Below are positions 51,150-62,879 of a DNA stretch of 64,000 nt, piece by piece. The stretch's first letter is position 1. Each line of letters begins with the position of its first letter. Source of the DNA: Hepsetus odoe. Lineage: Eukaryota > Chordata > Actinopteri > Characiformes > Hepsetidae. A program made the translations under genes and the position numbers. Under the pieces are notes generated by a model, which was not told where the DNA came from, did not search any database, and worked only from the letters and a program-made list of their open reading frames with translations. The stretch is taken from contig CM029376.1 of assembly GCA_017165825.1 (NCBI GenBank), positions 16,341,110 to 16,405,109 of the forward strand. Reading direction: 5' to 3'.

Positions 51150-52219
51150 GACGTTAGAAAATCTGAGGCCTTTATTTACAAAAGCTCTAAAAACAGTCAC
51201 CCTTGATATTGCATATTCTCAATATTCTCTCATAGTTTTTACATTAATGGAGTGGAGAGGGAAATGGGTTGTGTTAGCATTCTCCAGAGGCAACATTCAA
51301 AGAAAGATAAGCAGGGTCCATGCAGTCCACTTCTCTGTAAAAGCTCAGACCACGACTCAACACCGCATTTATTCAAACGGCATCAATACATGCAGCAGAT
51401 TTATTATCTATGCAACACAGAATTGTAAAGCAAAAAACCCAAACGGCACAAAATGTGCATGATTGAAAAACCAGTGCTACAGGTAAATCTTATTCCACTG
51501 ATAGCGAGTACTGGAGTTGGTTAAGAAGCATAATGGATAAAAGGCTTTGAATTTTATACTAAAATACTACAAAACCTTTGTCACTTTTAAAAATGAATCC
51601 AGGACAGTCTTGATACAGAAGAAGTTCTCACTTCGATTAAGTAGTGGCAGTTCATCACTCTCCTTGATTTGTGGTAAAATCTGTGCTAGCCCAACATAAA
51701 GGTAAAATCAGTGCAAGGCTTCACTCGTGCCGCTAAGTGCCTGTATGTTCGCCTGTGTGTTTCTGTGAGACACTTCATCTGTCTCAAGCTACTGCAAATT
51801 ACTGAAGGTAGGTGGAGTACTCCTCTGATCAGGGAATAGGCATGTAGGTAACTGGAACTATAGAGGTTTGTTGAATTAGTCTACGCACAATTCAACAAAG
51901 AATGAGAACGAATGTAATAAATTAATGATAAAAAAAACATAAAACGCAGCTTAATATTAAGGCTGAGCTTTGCGGGGAGGAAAAAAAATAAAACACCCAT
52001 TTTTTTCCTTGTCTCATAAAAGAACAATTTGTGACAAAAGTTTAACACAGAGAAGGCAACAAAGTGGAGGAAGTTCTTTCAGCTTTCCATCTAAAACCAA
52101 GAGTCTCACTGGAGCTTTAAAGTGCAAATTCCTATTGAACATCATATGAAAACTAAAAAAAAACCCATGTTTTAAGCCCTGCAGGTGAATGTTTCTACAG
52201 TGAAGGGGTTCTTGTGGTG
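51150..52219 (-). other. Probable cnot7 3' UTR
   Basis: Between the cnot7 stop and about 51.15 kb there is no other gene. On the minus strand an AATAAA is formed at 51176-51171, which would give a UTR of about 1.05 kb. Further AATAAA-like signals near 51375 and 51405 are alternatives. zdhhc2 ends about 2.2 kb away on the other strand. Confidence 0.5.
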
Positions 52220-55200
52220 TCATGACTGCTGCTTGTTGGCCTCCTCTTCGTAGGCATTGCCGGTGCCGTTCTGGACATAGGATGAGCCGGAGCCCAGTCC
52301 ATATAAGTGACCACAGTACTTAGCATCATCAATATGATCCTCAAAAAACATCTGAAATGAGAGGAAAGCAAAACAATTAAGTGTGGCAATAAGGGCTATA
52401 AATTTTTTTTTTTTAAATCTTAAATATTCTGTAAAATTACATATAAATTGCAAATTAGAAAAAAGAAAGTACGCAGAAAATCAACTCTATTTATATAAAG
52501 GAAAATGTGATAGTGATACAAGTTCTTATTGGTCCTTGTGGAAACAAAGGCATGCTTGAGTTGGCAGATGTTTCCTAACAGGCCAAACCTCCCCTTAAAA
52601 AGAAAATCTAATACAGTACAGTAAAAACGACTAATGCACTTTTTTTAAAACAAGCATTTCAACCTTCATTTTTAAGGAAACTTTGTATTTAATAATGCTG
52701 AGTTTTAGAAGACATGACTTACTGCAGCATATTTATGCAGCTCAAAAGGGAACATAGCATTTCAAATTATTTAAATGCCTGAAAAACAAGCAAAATTCTA
52801 CTTTTCTTTCTAAATCAAAATGACAGCATCATGTCTGAGACTGCGGTTACTATGGCACCTTAGAAAAGATAAGCTGCTATATTTTAAGAAACTGCTGTCA
52901 AAGGTACTTCACAAAACATGCAAACTGGCACACCAAATAAAGATGTAGAAACTTTGGCATGACAGTTGTACCGTCATGACGCAAATAGCTCAAAATCATG
53001 TCTTAACTGGATTACAACCTGCAGTCACTGGATGAACGCTGACAGCTCATCACAAACACACTGAAATACTGGAAGGACTCAATCAAAACACAGCTGATAC
53101 CTAGAAGACCAGTAAATATCACATGGGCTTTCCAGAGGCCTTCAATCCTCCAACACCCTGTTTAGTTTCAACTAATATTTGAATTAATCTTACTCTTAAA
53201 TCATGTCCACATGGTGGAAGATTTAAAAACATTAATACAATTATACTGATGCTTGTAATGCAGAGAGAAAGTGCGTTGCTTATGAACTTCACAGCTCACT
53301 ACCGACCTCTCTCATCTTAAAGAAAGCCATTCCTGTGAGTAGTGAATCTGAGCCTGCCTGATGCTGAGGCCCAATCCTCTCCAGCTCCAGCTGCTCGGCT
53401 ACCTCTTGCAAGCCACCCTGCACGATAAACACCGTCACTTAACATACTGATGATAAGAGCCTCATATTGATATCAACTCAACTGTTATAAAAAAATACAT
53501 AAAAAATAAAACGAAACAGCAAGAAAAAGTTGACTGATGTTTTAAAGAGTATTTGACGATAAATACCGAAAGCTTAATTTTGTCTAGTTAACTGCAATTT
53601 TCTCCAAAAGTAAACTTATGTCTCTATAACGCAAATTGAAAAAAATGTGGATTGAGTCCAGTTCCCAAATGTGTCCATCTATAAACGTAATGTTTTGAAT
53701 ACAATGGTAACAGTAGGATATCAATCAATGTATGTGTGCAGTTCAAATGATGATCAAACAGATTGCATGCCTTCAGGTTTTTACAGCTCTTCATGAGGTA
53801 TTTCACGTCATAGATGATGGGGAAAAACAATCGAAGGATCTCAAAGAAGTCAACTTCTTCCTCTGGTAACTTGGAGTTGGAGAGAATTTTGATCAGGTAA
53901 CCAAAGTCATAGCCACTAAATTGGAAAAACAAACAATAATTCATAAAAGAAACACTTGAAGAATAAACAGCAGACATCACTTAAAACATTTTTTTTTGTT
54001 TATTTTAATGTAAGATAAATGTATAAAGAATGAGAAAGTTTCCTAATGTTCCAGTCACTCCCCATCCCTTTACAATCCATATATGGAAAAGAAGTGTCAA
54101 AAAAACTCTCTTGAATTCACTGTTTTTGGATTCAGCTTAAAACTGATCCATTCAGGCTGACGTTACAAGAGGTGTTTAAGCCTGAACTACTTGAACTACT
54201 AACTATTGAATGAGAAACAATACAAGGAATCCTATCAGAGCAGAGATCATTTACATATAACAGTCTTAAAATACAGTAACAACACCAAAGCTGGTTGAAT
54301 AAAGAATACAGAAGTTAGAAATAGGTCATTTTAAAATTAAATCCAATTTAAATTTAAATTTTTTGGTACATAAAATAAACATCATAAGCAGACATCAAAA
54401 GTAAAAACCATAGAAAAAAAAGTGTAAAACACCGGGCCCTTAAGGCCATTAATACAGAAAACATCCTTTTTATATGTTTATAATAAGCTATAATGAGCTG
54501 AACACTGAGGCAGGAACCTTCCACATTTTGCACCAGGACTGTCAGCATATTTAAAATACAGAAACATCTTACACAAATATTTAAATACAGTTCATCACAC
54601 TGTTTTGTATTGCTACTTGTGATTAATAACATTTCCTTTGCTCAAATTTGACTTTGGAAAGATTTAAATAGCATTTTGTTACTGCTAAATGAGTGGAATA
54701 TACTTCAACAGCCTTGTATGAATGCAGAGTTCACGTAACTTTGAAAAAGAAAAATCACATGACTTTCATAGAGTTTAGTTTTTGGTCACCAATGTGCATT
54801 AAAAGAAACAGTGGCTGCATGTGTAGAAATCAAAAATCATATTTATAGCCATTGATTGTGTGATTGTGATTGTAACATAATAGTATTTCATTTGGATTTT
54901 TTTTTTGTTTTGTAAAGTAACTAGGTTTAAATCACTAATTCTGTTTTCCCATGTAGACCTACCTATGGAATGACAGCCACTTGACCCCTTCACATAGCAC
55001 CACGCCTGAAGTCATGAGGAGCTCTGCAAAATACAGTGTCTCAATGCCCTCTTCTTCATGCTTCTTGAATTGGATACCTGATGTAGTTAGTAGCTCAATT
55101 GAATCCTGTGCATACATATCTTCCCTGAAAGATTTTTTTCAGCAGCACAGCGTTACAGTCAGATTTTATCTACAAAACTTATCAGTATATTAAAATAAAA

Positions 55201-55641
55201 CACATCGACAGTATATAATTTTCATGCAAAATACAGGGCTTACGTGAGGTTAAATCTGAAGTTGAACTGCCATGTTGACGTTCCAGGGGGATACTCCCCT
55301 TGTTCATTCATAAAGGTAAGGCCAAGCTGGATAATCTTCAACAAATCAACATTACACCGCAGCAACTGGTACTGATAGTCTGCATTGCTTCTAAACTCTC
55401 CAATGGGTCTTGCAACTACACCCGGAAACTCTGTGTCCTACAAACGCATATAGCTGAAGACATGAGATGCTGAAATTGTAATGAGATTAAAAAAAGGTAA
55501 AAAGCCAAAAATAACCAGGCTTACCATTGCAATGTAGTTGTATTTTCGGATCACCTGGCGAATCCTTTTTAGCTCTTCATCCAGGTTACTAGCCCACACC
55601 TCACATATTCTTTGGCTATGATCCACAGTGGCTGCGGGCAT
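52220..55641 (-). CDS. cnot7: CCR4-NOT deadenylase subunit 7 (CAF1/CNOT7)
   Basis: Six coding exons: 55641-55525, 55437-55244, 55124-54963, 53915-53771, 53417-53307 and 52351-52220 (stop 52222-52220). Phases agree and yield 286 residues (human 285). CNOT7 is the DEDD-type 3'-5' exonuclease of the CCR4-NOT complex; it shortens poly(A) tails in cytoplasmic mRNA decay and microRNA silencing, and binds BTG/Tob proteins. All four catalytic acidic residues are present at the human positions: Asp40 and Glu42 (DTEFPGVVARPIGEF), Asp161 (FHSGYDFGYLIK) and Asp230 (HQAGSDSLLTG). The C-terminus ends EEEANKQQS, one Gln longer than human CNOT7. Intron 4 has an unusual donor: exon 4 must end ...NLK and the intron begins GCATGC, not GT. 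The neighbours zdhhc2 and mtmr7 favour cnot7 over cnot8. Confidence 0.95.
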
Positions 55642-56269
55642 AGTGCCACTTTCAGATGGAAGGCATCAAAAATGGGGGGAAAAAAATACTCCCTCGGAGA
55701 CAATTTCATCTAATCTTAATCCAATTTTACCTAAAAACACACATAGTGACAATTAAAACATGACCGGCATCTGATGTGTTTTTGGTTTGATGCCTTACTG
55801 AACAAAAATAAACTGAAAACTAAGCAATCCCAACCGGTTAGATGGTGCAGGATGTTCAGCAGCAGAGCCATGTGATGTTCTAAGCTACTGCATCAGTTCC
55901 TAATGCACGTGGATCATTTTGGCTCAATATGTTCCACAGAACATTGTGGAATATAAAAAAAAGAAGTAATGCTTGGCCATTCAAATCTAATGTCTCGAAT
56001 GGGACACCTCTAAGACTGCACAATATCTGATATATAAGCACTTTACTGTTACTGAGTCAGCATGGCAGCAATCATGCTTATACAGGTTAACCAGGACTGG
56101 TCAGGGGGGGAGTGGTTTTATTGAAAGGTGCAGGCTTGGTTGTTGTCATCCAGTTAGAAAAGTAAAGGGAGTGATGATGCTAAGTGATAGTTTTCCTGTT
56201 ACCTCAAACATTAACTCATTCCACACCTAATCTATATTGTTGAACGTAAACTGACCTGTCCTTGCTGTC

Positions 56270-56800
56270 TAAGTGCCACTCAGTACCTTGCCGGTCAGCC
56301 CCTCACACAGCAGAGCGGCTAAGCTAACAGAGTCCTCAGGAACGGAGCCTGGCTTAGTCCGCTCAGACAGGAACCTAAAACAGGGCCTTCGCCTACAACT
56401 ACCTCCTACACCACGAAAAGTCACCCTGGGCTCCTGGGTCCAGTTGGGCTTTAGCTGTAGTGTTAGCCACCTAAAGAGCTCCGTGCACGATAGGCGATGC
56501 TAACTGCTAGCTCCTCGGCCACCTAACTTTTCCGTGAGTTTGCGCCACTTCTCTCGCTCTCACGACTTACCTCTCCTCAATTACGGTACATTAATATGTA
56601 CTGCATCAGTAACGCACGGCTACCCTGTGCACGGGGGTCTTAAGTCTAACTTTGAAAGAGTTTTGTTTGTCCAACACCGACACCAACAACCAGCCGCCGC
56701 CTCTCAAACTCCATTACAGCGCGGCGGCGTGACGTCACCGAGCAAGGCGCCCTAACCTCGGGACGTCACGTGATCTGGAAGCAGCGTGTTTTCAGGAGCT
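56270..56800 (-). promoter_or_regulatory. cnot7 CpG promoter with CRE and E-box
   Basis: A GC- and CpG-rich block contains a perfect cAMP response element TGACGTCA (56730-56737) and a palindromic TCACGTGA (56766-56773), the site type bound by USF, TFE and related bHLH factors. The sites are about 160-200 bases upstream of the proposed cnot7 splice donor. In human this promoter is shared with VPS37A on the other strand; here no vps37a exon follows. Confidence 0.6.
56571..56728 (-). other. cnot7: Likely untranslated first exon of cnot7
   Basis: On the minus strand a strong donor (GAGAG|GTAAGT) falls at 56571/56570 within the CpG-rich region. The first coding exon has an acceptor-like CTGAAAG just upstream of the ATG. 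The right edge (transcription start) is a guess bounded by the CRE at 56730. Confidence 0.45.
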
Positions 56801-57144
56801 GCTTCACTTCACATCCTTCAGTTATTTCAGTGGTCCGCTCTGGGACGATCGAGTTATATTAAGCTAAATAAATAAATAAATACATTCTTCTAATGCATAC
56901 TTTTAAACGAGATCTAAATTTGAGGTTGAATTTTGCCACTTATGTAACACAAATTGTGACATGAACCTTAACGTCTTACACAAATGGCTCAACTACAAAT
57001 CAATAAATACTGATTGCTTCCCTTACAAAACTATTCAGTTGGGTGATTTTAAAGGACAAAATGTTGAATTTCTGACCAATAAAACTATTACCATTGCAAA
57101 ATATTCAATTTATAAATATGGTTTTGTATGAGAAAGTCAGGTGT

Positions 57145-58086
57145 TACATAGAAGTATGTGAGAGTAGTTCAGGATATGTATGAGTGCAGTGTGACAGTGG
57201 TTAGATCTGCAGTAGGAGTGACGGATGCTTTTAAGGTAGAAGTTGGATTACATCAAGGATCAGCACTGAGCCCATTCTTGTTTGCAATGGAAATTGACAG
57301 GTTGACAGATGAGGTTAGACAGGAGTCCCCTTGGATGATGATGTTTGCTGATGATATTGCAGTGAGAGTAGGGAGCAGCTTGAGGAGAACCTGGAGAGAT
57401 GGAGATATGCTCTAGAGAGGAGAGCAATGAAAGTGAGTAGGTCAAATACAGAATACATGAGTGTGAATGAAAGGGAGGAAAGTAGAATGGTTAGGATGCA
57501 GGGAGTAGAGGTGACATAGGTAGAGGAATTTAAATTCAACAGTTCAGTGTAATGGCGAGTGTGGAAGAGTAGCGAAGAAGAGTGTACAGGCAGGTTGGAA
57601 TGGGTGGAGAAGAGTGGCTGCAGTGATTTGTAACAGATGGGTACCAGCGACAGTAAAAGGGAAGGTTTACAGGACAGTAGTGAGACCAGCTTTGTTGTAT
57701 GGAGACGGTGGCACTGATGAAAGGACAGGAGGCGGAGCTGGAAGTGTCAGAGTTAAAGATGCTGAGATTTTCATTGGGTGTGCCCTGTATGAGCTGGGAT
57801 GGACTCCAGCACTCCCCCGCAACCCCGCTTGGGACAAGTGGCAGAAAATGACTGACTGACTGACTGGACATGTCCAGAGGAGAGACGAGGATAATATAGG
57901 GAGGAGGATATTGAAGATGGAGCTTCCAGGCAAGAGGAAAAGAGGAAGACCAAAGTGGAGGTTTATGGATGGGGTGAGAGAGGACATGCAGATGATTGGT
58001 TTGAAGGAGGAAGGACAGGAAGAAATGGAAAAAGATGATCCGCTATGGTGACTCCTAAACGGGAACAGCTGAAAGAAGAAGAAGAG
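57145..58086 (+). mobile_element. RTE-like LINE fragment, degenerate
   Basis: The plus strand encodes the reverse transcriptase C-half: VVQDMYECSVTVVRSAVGVT, EVGLHQGSALSPFLFAMEID and the catalytic MMFADDIAV (57334-57360). Past a frameshift come segments such as VIC/CNRWVPATVKGKVYRTVVRP. The 3' tail (HVQRRDEDNIGRRIL, PGKRKRGRPKWRFMDGVRED) is preserved. Between about 57775 and 57868 part of the element is missing and replaced by an unrelated retroelement tail. Frameshifts make it inactive. Confidence 0.85.
57775..57868 (+). mobile_element. Retroelement 3' tail inside the RTE fragment
   Basis: 'gagctgggatggactccagc', 'ctcccccgcaaccccgc' and 'ttgggacaagtggcag' followed by (TGAC)n are the same tail as 30429-30551 in the opposite orientation. 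About 120 bases of RTE coding sequence expected at this point are absent. Confidence 0.75.
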
Positions 58087-58174
58087 TTTTGCCAAATCTT
58101 CCCCATTATGGAATACATTAATTGATAAAATTTACTTTAGGAATTACATTTCCTCATTAAGCAAATGTGTTAGA

Positions 58175-59821
58175 TACAATATCTCACAAAAGTGAGTACA
58201 CCCCTCACATTTTTGTAAATATTTTCTTATATCTTTTCATGGGACAACACTGAAGATATGACACTTTGATATAATGTAAAGTAGTCAGTGTGTACAGCTT
58301 GTATTACAGTGTAAATTTGCTGTCTCCTCAAAATAACAAAGTAATACACAAGCCAATAATGTCTAAACCACTGGAAACAAAAGTGAATACACCCCTAAGT
58401 GACAAATGTCCACATTGTGCCCAAAGTGCCAATATTTTGTGTGGCCACCATTATTTTCCAGCACTGCCTTAACTCTCTTGGGCTTGGAGTTCACTAGAGC
58501 TTCACAGGTTGCCACTGGAATTCTCTTCCACTCCTCCATGATGACATCATGGAGCTGGTGGATGTCAGAAACCTTGCACTCCTCCACCTTCTGTTTGAGG
58601 ATGCCCCACAGATGGGTAAATAGGGTTTAGGTCTGGAGACATGCTTGGCCAGTCCAACACCTTTACCCTCAGTTTCCTTAGCAAGGCAGTGGTCGTCTTG
58701 CAGGTGTGTTTTGGGTTGTTATCATGTTGGAATACTGCCCTTCAGCCCAGTTTCCGAAGGGAGGGGATCATGTTCTGCTTCAGTATATCACAGTACATGT
58801 TGGCACATACAGTCATGGTTCCCTCAATGAACTGTAGCTCCCCAGTGCCGGCAGCACTCATTCAGCCCAAAACCATGACACTCCCACCACCATGCTTGAC
58901 TGTAGGCAAGACACACTTGTCATAATACTCCTCACCTAGTTGCTGCCACACACGCTTGACACCATCTGAACCAAATAAGTTAATCTTGGTCTCATCAGAC
59001 CACAGGTCATGGTTCCAGTAATCCATGTCCTGAGTCTGCTCATCTTCAGCAAACTGTTTGAGGGCTTTCTTGTGCATCATCCTTAAAAGGGGCTTCCTTC
59101 TGGAACGACAGCCATGCAGACCAGTTTGATGCCGTGTGCAGCGTATGGTCTGAGCACTGACAGGCTGACCCCCCACCCCTTCAACCTCGGCAGCAATGCT
59201 GGCAGCACTCGTGCGTCTATTTTCAAAAGACAACCTCTGGACATGACGCTGAGGACGTGCACTCAACTTGAGCATGGCGAGGCCTGTTCTGAGTGGAACC
59301 GGTCCTGTTAAACCGCTGTATGGTCTTGGCCAGCGTGCTGCAGCTCAGTTTCAGGATGTTGACAATCTTCTTATAGCCTAGGCCATCTTTATGTAGAGCA
59401 AGAAATCTTTTTTTCAGATCCTCAGAGAATTCTTTGCCATGTAGTGCCATGTTAAACTTCCAGTGACCAGTTTGAGAGAGTATGAGAGCGATAACACCAA
59501 ATTGAACACACCTGCTCCCTATTCACACCTGAGACCTTGTAACACTAACGAGTCACATGACGCCAGGGAGGAAAAATGGCTAATTGGGCACAATGTGGAC
59601 ATTTTTCACTGAGGGGTGTTCTCACTTTTGTTGCCAGTGGTTTAGACATTAATGGCTGTGTGTTGAGCTATTTTGTGGGGACACCAAATTTACACTGTAA
59701 TACAAGCTGTACACCGACTGCTTCATATTGTGTCAAAGTGTCATATCTTCAGTGTTGGCCCATGAAAAGATATAATAAAATATTTACAAACATGTGAGGG
59801 GTATTTTTGTGAGATACTGTA
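58175..59821 (-). mobile_element. Near full-length Tc1-like transposon, dead transposase
   Basis: The element is 1647 bases and is bounded by TA. Its inverted terminal regions of about 220 bases each hold two copies of a 'cacaaaagtgagtacacccc' type repeat. Left copies are at about 58182-58208 and 58377-58403; right copies are at 59607-59635 and 59794-59821. This is the IR/DR architecture of Sleeping Beauty-like elements. The transposase runs leftward from the ATG at 59450: an N-terminal paired-like helix-turn-helix (to about 59230), then a DDE core with LWSDETKINLFG near 59000. It is inactive: there is a frameshift at about 59250, a stop at 58862 after GGGSVMVLG, further stops, and the codon expected for the catalytic Glu near 58610 is lost. 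Confidence 0.92.
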
Positions 59822-60159
59822 AATCAAGCTGCCAATGCTAGAAAATTCATAATATTTCTAAAATTCTTAAACTGATGACTTAGTATGGCATGCTGTGGCC
59901 ACTTTTCTTTTTTATACACTTATTTTTTCCTTGATATTTGATTTTTCCAGTTATTTTTTATGAGTGAAAGATCTTTTGCTATACTGAAGTCTGATAAGTC
60001 TAAATTGAAGAGAAAAAAAGGCCCCGTTCATCAAAAGCCATCAAATGTTAACTGATCTTTATTCTACCATTTACACACTGAGCACAGCATTAAATGCCAG
60101 GACTGATCTAGCTTTGTGTAGAAATATGATGATGAATATCATTAAACTGCCCATTTGTA

Positions 60160-60385
60160 GAGCAAATGGGCCCCAAGATTGGAAGGTTGTGGGTATGAAT
60201 CCCAGACCAGTAGGTTGCTCTGAGGTACCCTTGAGCAAGGTACTGTCCCATCACTGCTCCCCAGGTGCTTTAAATAGCTGCCTACTGTTTCACACAATGT
60301 GGGTTAAATGCATAGAATGCATTTCGTTGTTTCACTGTGTGCTGTGCTGGGTTGTTTCACAATGACAAATAGTTAATTTTTCTTT
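60160..60385 (+). repeat. tRNA-derived SINE, tail family 1
   Basis: 'gaggtacccttgagcaaggt', 'catcactgctccccaggtgc' and 'gtgggttaaatgcatag' match the other copies. The A-box end is lost. Confidence 0.7.
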
Positions 60386-61946
60386 AAAGATGCAGACAAA
60401 AAAGTGACAGATGAGATTTCAGAATGAACTAACATAGAACATAGAACTAACAAGAATTTTAGGGAATGTTTCCACAACTTCTACAACATTTGTTCAAAGA
60501 TTGGGTTTATATTCCATATTATTTTGGGGCCTCAGGAGAAATATTTCCAATCTATAGATGCTTGATCACAGCCCGTTTTCATTTTGTTATTTTTTCAGTA
60601 TATGTGGAACCGTGCTTTAAACTCACACTTTTATTTTCACCTCCTGTTAGGACAGTGGAATCTCATACAGAGTAACAAAATTTAATCACATTTGTCAAAA
60701 CAACCACAGGCTGAACCTCTTCTATACGTTTCAACACAAGAGAATTTCCAGTCTCTGACAAAGAATCACAGCTGAGGCCTCCTCACTCACCCAGCTCTCC
60801 ATACTTTTCTTGACTCCTCTCAATCCATCTTCTCCAAGTTCAGCATGATTCCACAGCACAGACTATCAATGCATAAGATAGCTTATAGGCCTTAAATCAT
60901 CTGCTTCTGTTCTGTTTGAATGTCTGAAGGCTTCTCTGCATATCACTCATGAAAGGGTAGCACTCAAATAGGCAATGTTGATTTTGTGTGTGTGTATTTT
61001 TGGGACACTTTAATAATGTTGTAATAATGCAGAATTACATTTGGTAGGACTAGTCCTCAGATATGCATTGAATAATCCTTGTGTAAATGAAATATTTCTT
61101 TCATTTCACATATAAAATATAAAAATATAAAATAAAAATCTGAGCTCACAATATCAAAACAATTCTTTGCAGGGATGCATTAACCATCAATGAGTAGTTG
61201 TATTATGAATGTTAGCAGAGAGCAAAGAAATGTTTAAAATGAATTTTATTTACTGATATTTGAGTAACATTGCACTAGTTGTGACAGAAAGTAAAAGCAC
61301 GGTCTCTTACACATGGGAAACATTCACATATAAATGTAGCTTACAGTCTAGTTAACATCCAGCATCATTCAGAGGCTATAAATTAAAATGTGTAGATATA
61401 TTCATCCATGACCTATGATGACCATAATCTTTCTCCTAACTGGACTTGATATCTATTAGAATCCTGTTTGGACTTAGCTTGTGAGTTACTTGTTTGTTCT
61501 CAGGAGTATATTTAGGCAGAGGTCCCTCTAGAAATCATACAGCACGCTGGGTAAAGTGGAACTTCTTTGGCCTGTGAGCTGCGAGATGTAAATTTGACGC
61601 ATTTGAACTGAAAACAATGAGCACTTTACATGAGCTGGTCTGTCCAAATATAGGTGGTGTGCAAACTCTTCCAGTCATTCTGATACTCCTTTTGGTTCTG
61701 ATGCATTAGCATTAGTGTAAGATCATTATGAGGTATTAGTTCACATGCAGGGCTTCAATGCAAATCATTACATGCACATACAAAACTACAATCTGATAAA
61801 TAGTGTAATAAGTTAATTAATAAATTAGCACTGACACAATTTAGTGGAGTACAGAGTGAACAACTCAAGTCAAATGCATACATGACATTCTGCCATCCTT
61901 AGAGGAATTGCACAACCCCTTTAGAGATGCTATGGCTTTCCTTTTC
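60386..61946 (-). other. Intergenic DNA and probable mtmr7 3' UTR
   Basis: No exon is visible. On the minus strand an AATAAA at 61250-61245 could end the mtmr7 transcript, giving a UTR of about 0.7 kb. 60386-61240 is AT-rich and shows no gene. Confidence 0.4.
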
Positions 61947-62763
61947 TTAGGCAGTACTGAAAGTGGCTTCATCCGAGTCAGCATCTTTGACGCTGTCTTC
62001 ACTCGGAAAGGATTCGCCACCGCTGGAGGAATGGCAGCTGAAGTCGGCCACTCCTGACTCCTGATCACTGCTGTCAGGGTCGGAGGCTTTTGCTGTGTCT
62101 CCAAACAGGCTGAGCTTAGCGCTTTCTGTCTCCCTCTGCTGGAGGGGCCAACCTTTACCACCAGAGTAATCCTGAGGAGAGTTGAATACACTAAGGTGTG
62201 TTGACTCAACCCAGAGGGCCTGGCTGTGATCAGTTGCGTGTTTTTTGGCACAGAGGCTGTTCGTCTGATCTTTTCCCAGGGCAGTTAGTTTCTACAATAA
62301 ACAGGATTCGGTCAGTTATATATAACAAACATGGTAAGTACAAACACAGTGGAACATGCTCTTAATAGGATAGGATCTGATTCATATGTGAACTTAACGT
62401 CTATAATCTATACATTTAATTTTCTTTAAGGACAGGAAACTTATTTAATTAAAATTCACTTAGAATTGAAGCCTAAGGGCAGCTGTTTCAGTACATGCTC
62501 TTGAGAGTTTCACGTAAGATTGAAAAGCACTGGAATATTTATTTAAAGCTGTCTAATTAAACCATAGCAAAGAGAACAATTCTAAATGCTCTTAGTTAAA
62601 GACTTTGAAGTAGTCACAAGTATATTTGGTTGCTACCTGCTCATAAGCATCCAGTAATTTTTCTAGCTGCTGTGTTTCCTCTTTCACTGCCACCAGGCAA
62701 TCCAGCACAGACTGACGAGGTTGTAATCCTCTGTCAAAATGATTGTACAAACCCCTCCAAAAC
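61947..62763 (-). CDS. mtmr7: Myotubularin-related protein 7, C-terminal exons (partial)
   Basis: Two exons are in the window: 62763-62637 and 62291-61947 (stop 61949-61947). The first begins with the last base of a codon, so earlier exons lie beyond the right edge. MTMR7 dephosphorylates PI3P and inositol 1,3-bisphosphate and pairs with MTMR9 through its coiled coil. The first exon reads FWRGLYNHFDRGLQPRQSVL and runs into the coiled-coil start VKEETQQLEKLL, matching human MTMR7 after the phosphatase domain. The last exon is Ser- and acid-rich and keeps the family signature SDQESGVADFSC, then SEDSVKDADSDEA. The catalytic Cys-X5-Arg motif is not in this window. The intron is GT-AG. Position and orientation match human 8p22, but vps37a, which lies between CNOT7 and MTMR7 in human, is not seen. 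Confidence 0.9.
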
Positions 62764-62879
62764 CTGGACACAACAATACAACAGCAAACATAATGACAGT
62801 AATATTAGGCCTGCCAATTATATTATTAATCAAGTTATCCAGCAAACATTCAAAAATCATTTCATTTTACATAAAATCC

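Noticed and set aside
61865..62251. 128-codon minus-strand open frame at the right end
   Set aside because: It is in the wrong frame; the true mtmr7 exon uses another frame with acceptor, stop and human-like C-terminus.
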